Both the position numbers and the translations under genes were made by a program. A DNA stretch of 8,229 bases from Acidobacteriaceae bacterium (GTDB lineage: Bacteria > Acidobacteriota > Terriglobia > Terriglobales > Acidobacteriaceae), in contig PKXI01000166.1 in assembly GCA_003133425.1 (NCBI GenBank), positions 8,316 to 16,544 of the forward strand. The letters are read 5' to 3'. A model generated the notes under the pieces. That model had not been told where the DNA came from, made no database searches, and saw only the letters and a program-made list of their open reading frames with translations. Numbering within the stretch: the first letter of the stretch is position 1; every line of letters begins with the position of its first letter. This document shows positions 6,292 to 8,229 of this stretch, one piece after another.

Positions 6292-7914
6292 ATGGCTATG
6301 CATGAGATTATCTGCCCGCACTGCGGGAAAGCATTCAAGATTGACGAGGCTGGATACGCGGACATTCTGAAACAGGTGCGAGATGGCGAGTTTCACCGCC
6401 AGTTGCACGAACGGCTTGAGTTGGCTGAACAGGATAAGCGGAACGCCGTCGAACTCGCCCAAACGAAGGCCGCCAGCGAATCGCAAAGGGATGCCGCGGC
6501 CAAGGACGCTGAGATTCAGGAATTGAAGGCCAAGCTCGACGCCGTCGAGGCTGCGCAAAAGCTGGCTGTAGTTGAGGCCCGGAGTGCTGTAGAGAAAGAG
6601 CGCGACGCGCTTGCAAACGAACTTGAGCTGGCCAAACAGGATAAGCAGAATGCCGTCGAACTCGCTCAAACGAAGGCGGCCAGCGAATCGCAAAAGGATG
6701 CCTCAGCCAAGGACACTGAGATTCAGGAATTGAAGGCCAAGCTCAACGCCGTCGAGGCTGCGCAAAAGCTGGCTGTAGTCGAGGCCCGGAGCGCTGTAGA
6801 GAAAGAGCGCGACTCGCTTGCAAACGACCTTGAGTTGGCCAGACAGGATAAGCGGAACGCCGTCGAACTCGCCCAAATGAGGGCCGCCAGCGAATCGCAA
6901 AAAGATGCCGCAGCCAAGGATGCCGAGATCCAGAGCCTAAAGGCCAAGCTCGACGCCGTAGAGGCCGCTCAGAAACTCGCGATAAGCGAAGCAATCAATG
7001 CAGTAGAGCGGGATTGTGACAAGCTGAAAGGCGACCTCGAAAAAGCTGAGCTTGCGAAACAGCTCGCCGAGAAGTCTCTTAAAGACAAGTACGAGACGCA
7101 AATCAAGGATCGCGATGATGCGATCGAACGTCTCCGGGACATGAAGGCTCGCCTATCGACCAAGATGGTTGGCGAGACCCTTGAGCAGCACTGCGAAACC
7201 GAGTTCAACCGAATTCGAGCGACGGCATTTCCACGGGCATACTTCGAGAAGGACAACGATGCACGAACAGGAAGTAAGGGCGACTACATCTTTCGTGACA
7301 CGAATGAGGCTGGGACGGAGATTGTCTCGATTATGTTCGAGATGAAGAACGAAGATGATCGCACCGCGACGAAGAGTAAGAACGAGGACTTCCTGAAGCA
7401 GCTCGACAAGGATCGCACCGAAAAGGGTTGCGAATATGCGGTCCTTGTTTCCTTGCTCGAGCCTGACAGTGAGCTCTACAACACAGGGATCGTTGATATG
7501 TTCCATCGATTCCCGAAGACGTACGTCGTCCGACCGCAGTTTTTCATTCCCATGATTACGCTACTTCGAAATGCAGCGATTAACTCACTTCAATACAAGT
7601 CAGAGTTGGCGCTCGTTAAAGCACAAAACGTCGACATCTCTAACTTCGAAAGCAAGCTCGTGACGTTTCAGTCTGCATTTGCGAAGAACTACGAGCAGGC
7701 TTCCAAACATTTCCAGACTGCGATCGAAGAGATAGACAAATCGATCGATCACCTGCAGAAAACGAAAGACGCCTTACTCGGCACAGATCGAAGTCTTCGT
7801 CTTGCAAACGACAAGGCTCAGGACGTGACGATTAAGAAATTGACTCGTGGCAATCCAACGATGGCAGCCAAATTCTCAGATCTCACGAATAAGGCTCCTT
7901 CCGATGCTGGATAG
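6292..7914 (+). CDS. DUF2130 domain-containing protein, coiled coil plus PD-(D/E)XK-like domain
   Basis: The product is 540 residues, likely cytosolic, with no signal or membrane segment. The N-terminus [38 protein letters not shown] is typical of DUF2130 proteins and has a single CxxC (C8, C11), half a zinc site. Residues about 42-280 are Ala/Glu/Lys-rich coiled coil, of which 42-248 are three tandem 69-residue repeats. The conserved DUF2130 domain spans roughly 284-480: [74 protein letters not shown] and [18 protein letters not shown]331 with E350-x-K352 resembles a PD-(D/E)XK nuclease core, so DNA cleavage or repair, like RmuC-type coiled-coil nucleases, is plausible but unproven. The start at 6292 has TAGGT eight bases upstream; the ATG at 6298 is an alternative. 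The gene stands alone, with no partner gene on either side. Confidence 0.92.
   Translation: MAMHEIICPHCGKAFKIDEAGYADILKQVRDGEFHRQLHERLELAEQDKRNAVELAQTKAASESQRDAAAKDAEIQELKAKLDAVEAAQKLAVVEARSAVEKERDALANELELAKQDKQNAVELAQTKAASESQKDASAKDTEIQELKAKLNAVEAAQKLAVVEARSAVEKERDSLANDLELARQDKRNAVELAQMRAASESQKDAAAKDAEIQSLKAKLDAVEAAQKLAISEAINAVERDCDKLKGDLEKAELAKQLAEKSLKDKYETQIKDRDDAIERLRDMKARLSTKMVGETLEQHCETEFNRIRATAFPRAYFEKDNDARTGSKGDYIFRDTNEAGTEIVSIMFEMKNEDDRTATKSKNEDFLKQLDKDRTEKGCEYAVLVSLLEPDSELYNTGIVDMFHRFPKTYVVRPQFFIPMITLLRNAAINSLQYKSELALVKAQNVDISNFESKLVTFQSAFAKNYEQASKHFQTAIEEIDKSIDHLQKTKDALLGTDRSLRLANDKAQDVTIKKLTRGNPTMAAKFSDLTNKAPSDAG
6415..7035 (+). repeat. Three 207-bp in-frame tandem repeats within the DUF2130 gene
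   Basis: The copies are 6415-6621, 6622-6828 and 6829-7035, each exactly 207 bases (69 codons) and beginning CTTGAG(C/T)TGGC. Each encodes LELA(E/K/R)QDK-x-NAVELAQ, an ASESQ-x-DA segment, [19 protein letters not shown] and a closing [15 protein letters not shown] stretch. Copies 1 and 2 are nearly identical throughout; copy 3 matches copy 1 closely at its start but diverges at its end ([19 protein letters not shown]). High identity at the DNA level, including synonymous sites, indicates recent duplication or gene conversion. The effect is to lengthen the coiled coil by 138 residues relative to one unit. Confidence 0.9.
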
Positions 7915-8229
7915 GTTAGGCCATAGATGTCCGAGGCATATCTAGGGTACGCCGATCGACTAAACTCAGGGCAAGTCCAACGGTCCCTCGCGACACGTCA
8001 GCGCGCGCCAATTCGCCAAGTCGTGAGCTGACGCGCATGTGAACTGCCTCCCGTTCGATGAGCGGTAAGGCCTCTTGTCCCCAACAGGGATGGCGAGCTA
8101 GCGCTGTGCGTGCGTCGCGACGTGCACGCTGCACCTTGCAGGCACACTTATTGCACACAAGTGAGGACCGGACATTGCGAAATTAGCAGTCAAATCATCC
8201 GGGGCTAACTGATGCCGGATCAGCATTCC
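7915..8229. other. About 315 bases after the DUF2130 gene with no recognisable gene
   Basis: A minus-strand frame with a GTG start (7916-8158, 80 codons, beginning MCNKCACK) is open, but it has no ribosome binding site, no recognised domain and an uneven composition, so I do not call it. No clear terminator hairpin follows the DUF2130 stop. The right end contains nested inverted repeats described separately. Confidence 0.5.
8197..8223. repeat. Nested inverted repeats at the right edge, possible insertion-sequence end
   Basis: ATCCGG (8197-8202) pairs with CCGGAT (8215-8220), and CTGAT-GCCGG-ATCAG (8209-8223) forms a perfect 5-bp hairpin. The GATGCCGGATCAGCATTCC wording is reminiscent of the subterminal repeats of IS21-family elements, which carry several copies of such a unit. 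Only one copy is visible and the window stops here, so identity is uncertain. Confidence 0.3.

Noticed and set aside
7916..8158. Minus-strand 80-codon frame starting MCNKCACK
   Set aside because: It has a GTG start, no ribosome binding site and no recognisable domain, and it abuts the DUF2130 stop tail to tail. GC-rich DNA yields such frames by chance.

Overview
The window looks like chromosomal DNA from a GC-rich bacterium. I favour an Acidobacteriota (Terriglobia/Acidobacteriaceae-like) host. The basis is general resemblance: the purL-purF gene pair, the style of the cupin genes, and a short tandem repeat of a type I associate with such genomes. No single marker proves it, so the assignment is inference.

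Layout, left to right. (1) Positions 66-467 (+) carry a small soluble cupin. (2) Converging on it is a second cupin (511-1023, -) with a twin-arginine signal-like N-terminus. Its C-terminus appears destroyed by a one-base insertion in a G/C run plus an in-frame stop. (3) Positions 1024-1462 hold no intact gene, only a palindrome upstream of the second cupin and a C-terminal fragment resembling spermidine-synthase-like proteins. (4) Two purine-biosynthesis genes lie on the minus strand: purL (2965-5424) followed by purF (1463-2968). They overlap by ATGA, so they are translationally coupled. PurL makes FGAM from FGAR (step 4) and PurF makes phosphoribosylamine from PRPP and glutamine (step 1). 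(5) A tRNA-Leu(CAA) gene lies at 5670-5756 (+). (6) Positions 5757-6291 have no confident gene but begin with four 11-bp tandem repeats 48 bases after the tRNA. (7) A DUF2130-family protein (6292-7914, +) follows: one N-terminal CxxC, a long coiled coil built from three 69-residue repeats, and a C-terminal domain with a PD-(D/E)XK-like D...ExK signature. (8) The last ~310 bases have no recognisable gene and end in a hairpin that may be the edge of an insertion sequence.

The left two thirds read as ordinary core genome (de novo purine synthesis plus tRNA). The part right of tRNA-Leu reads as accessory DNA: a tRNA-adjacent boundary, short tandem repeats, an isolated nuclease-like gene and a possible IS end. 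I found no complete integrase, transposase, CRISPR array or multi-gene defence cassette. The most interesting items are the repeat-derived segment inside the PurF propeptide, the recently triplicated coiled coil in the DUF2130 protein, and the 11-bp repeats beside the tRNA. I do not claim a demonstrated new system.
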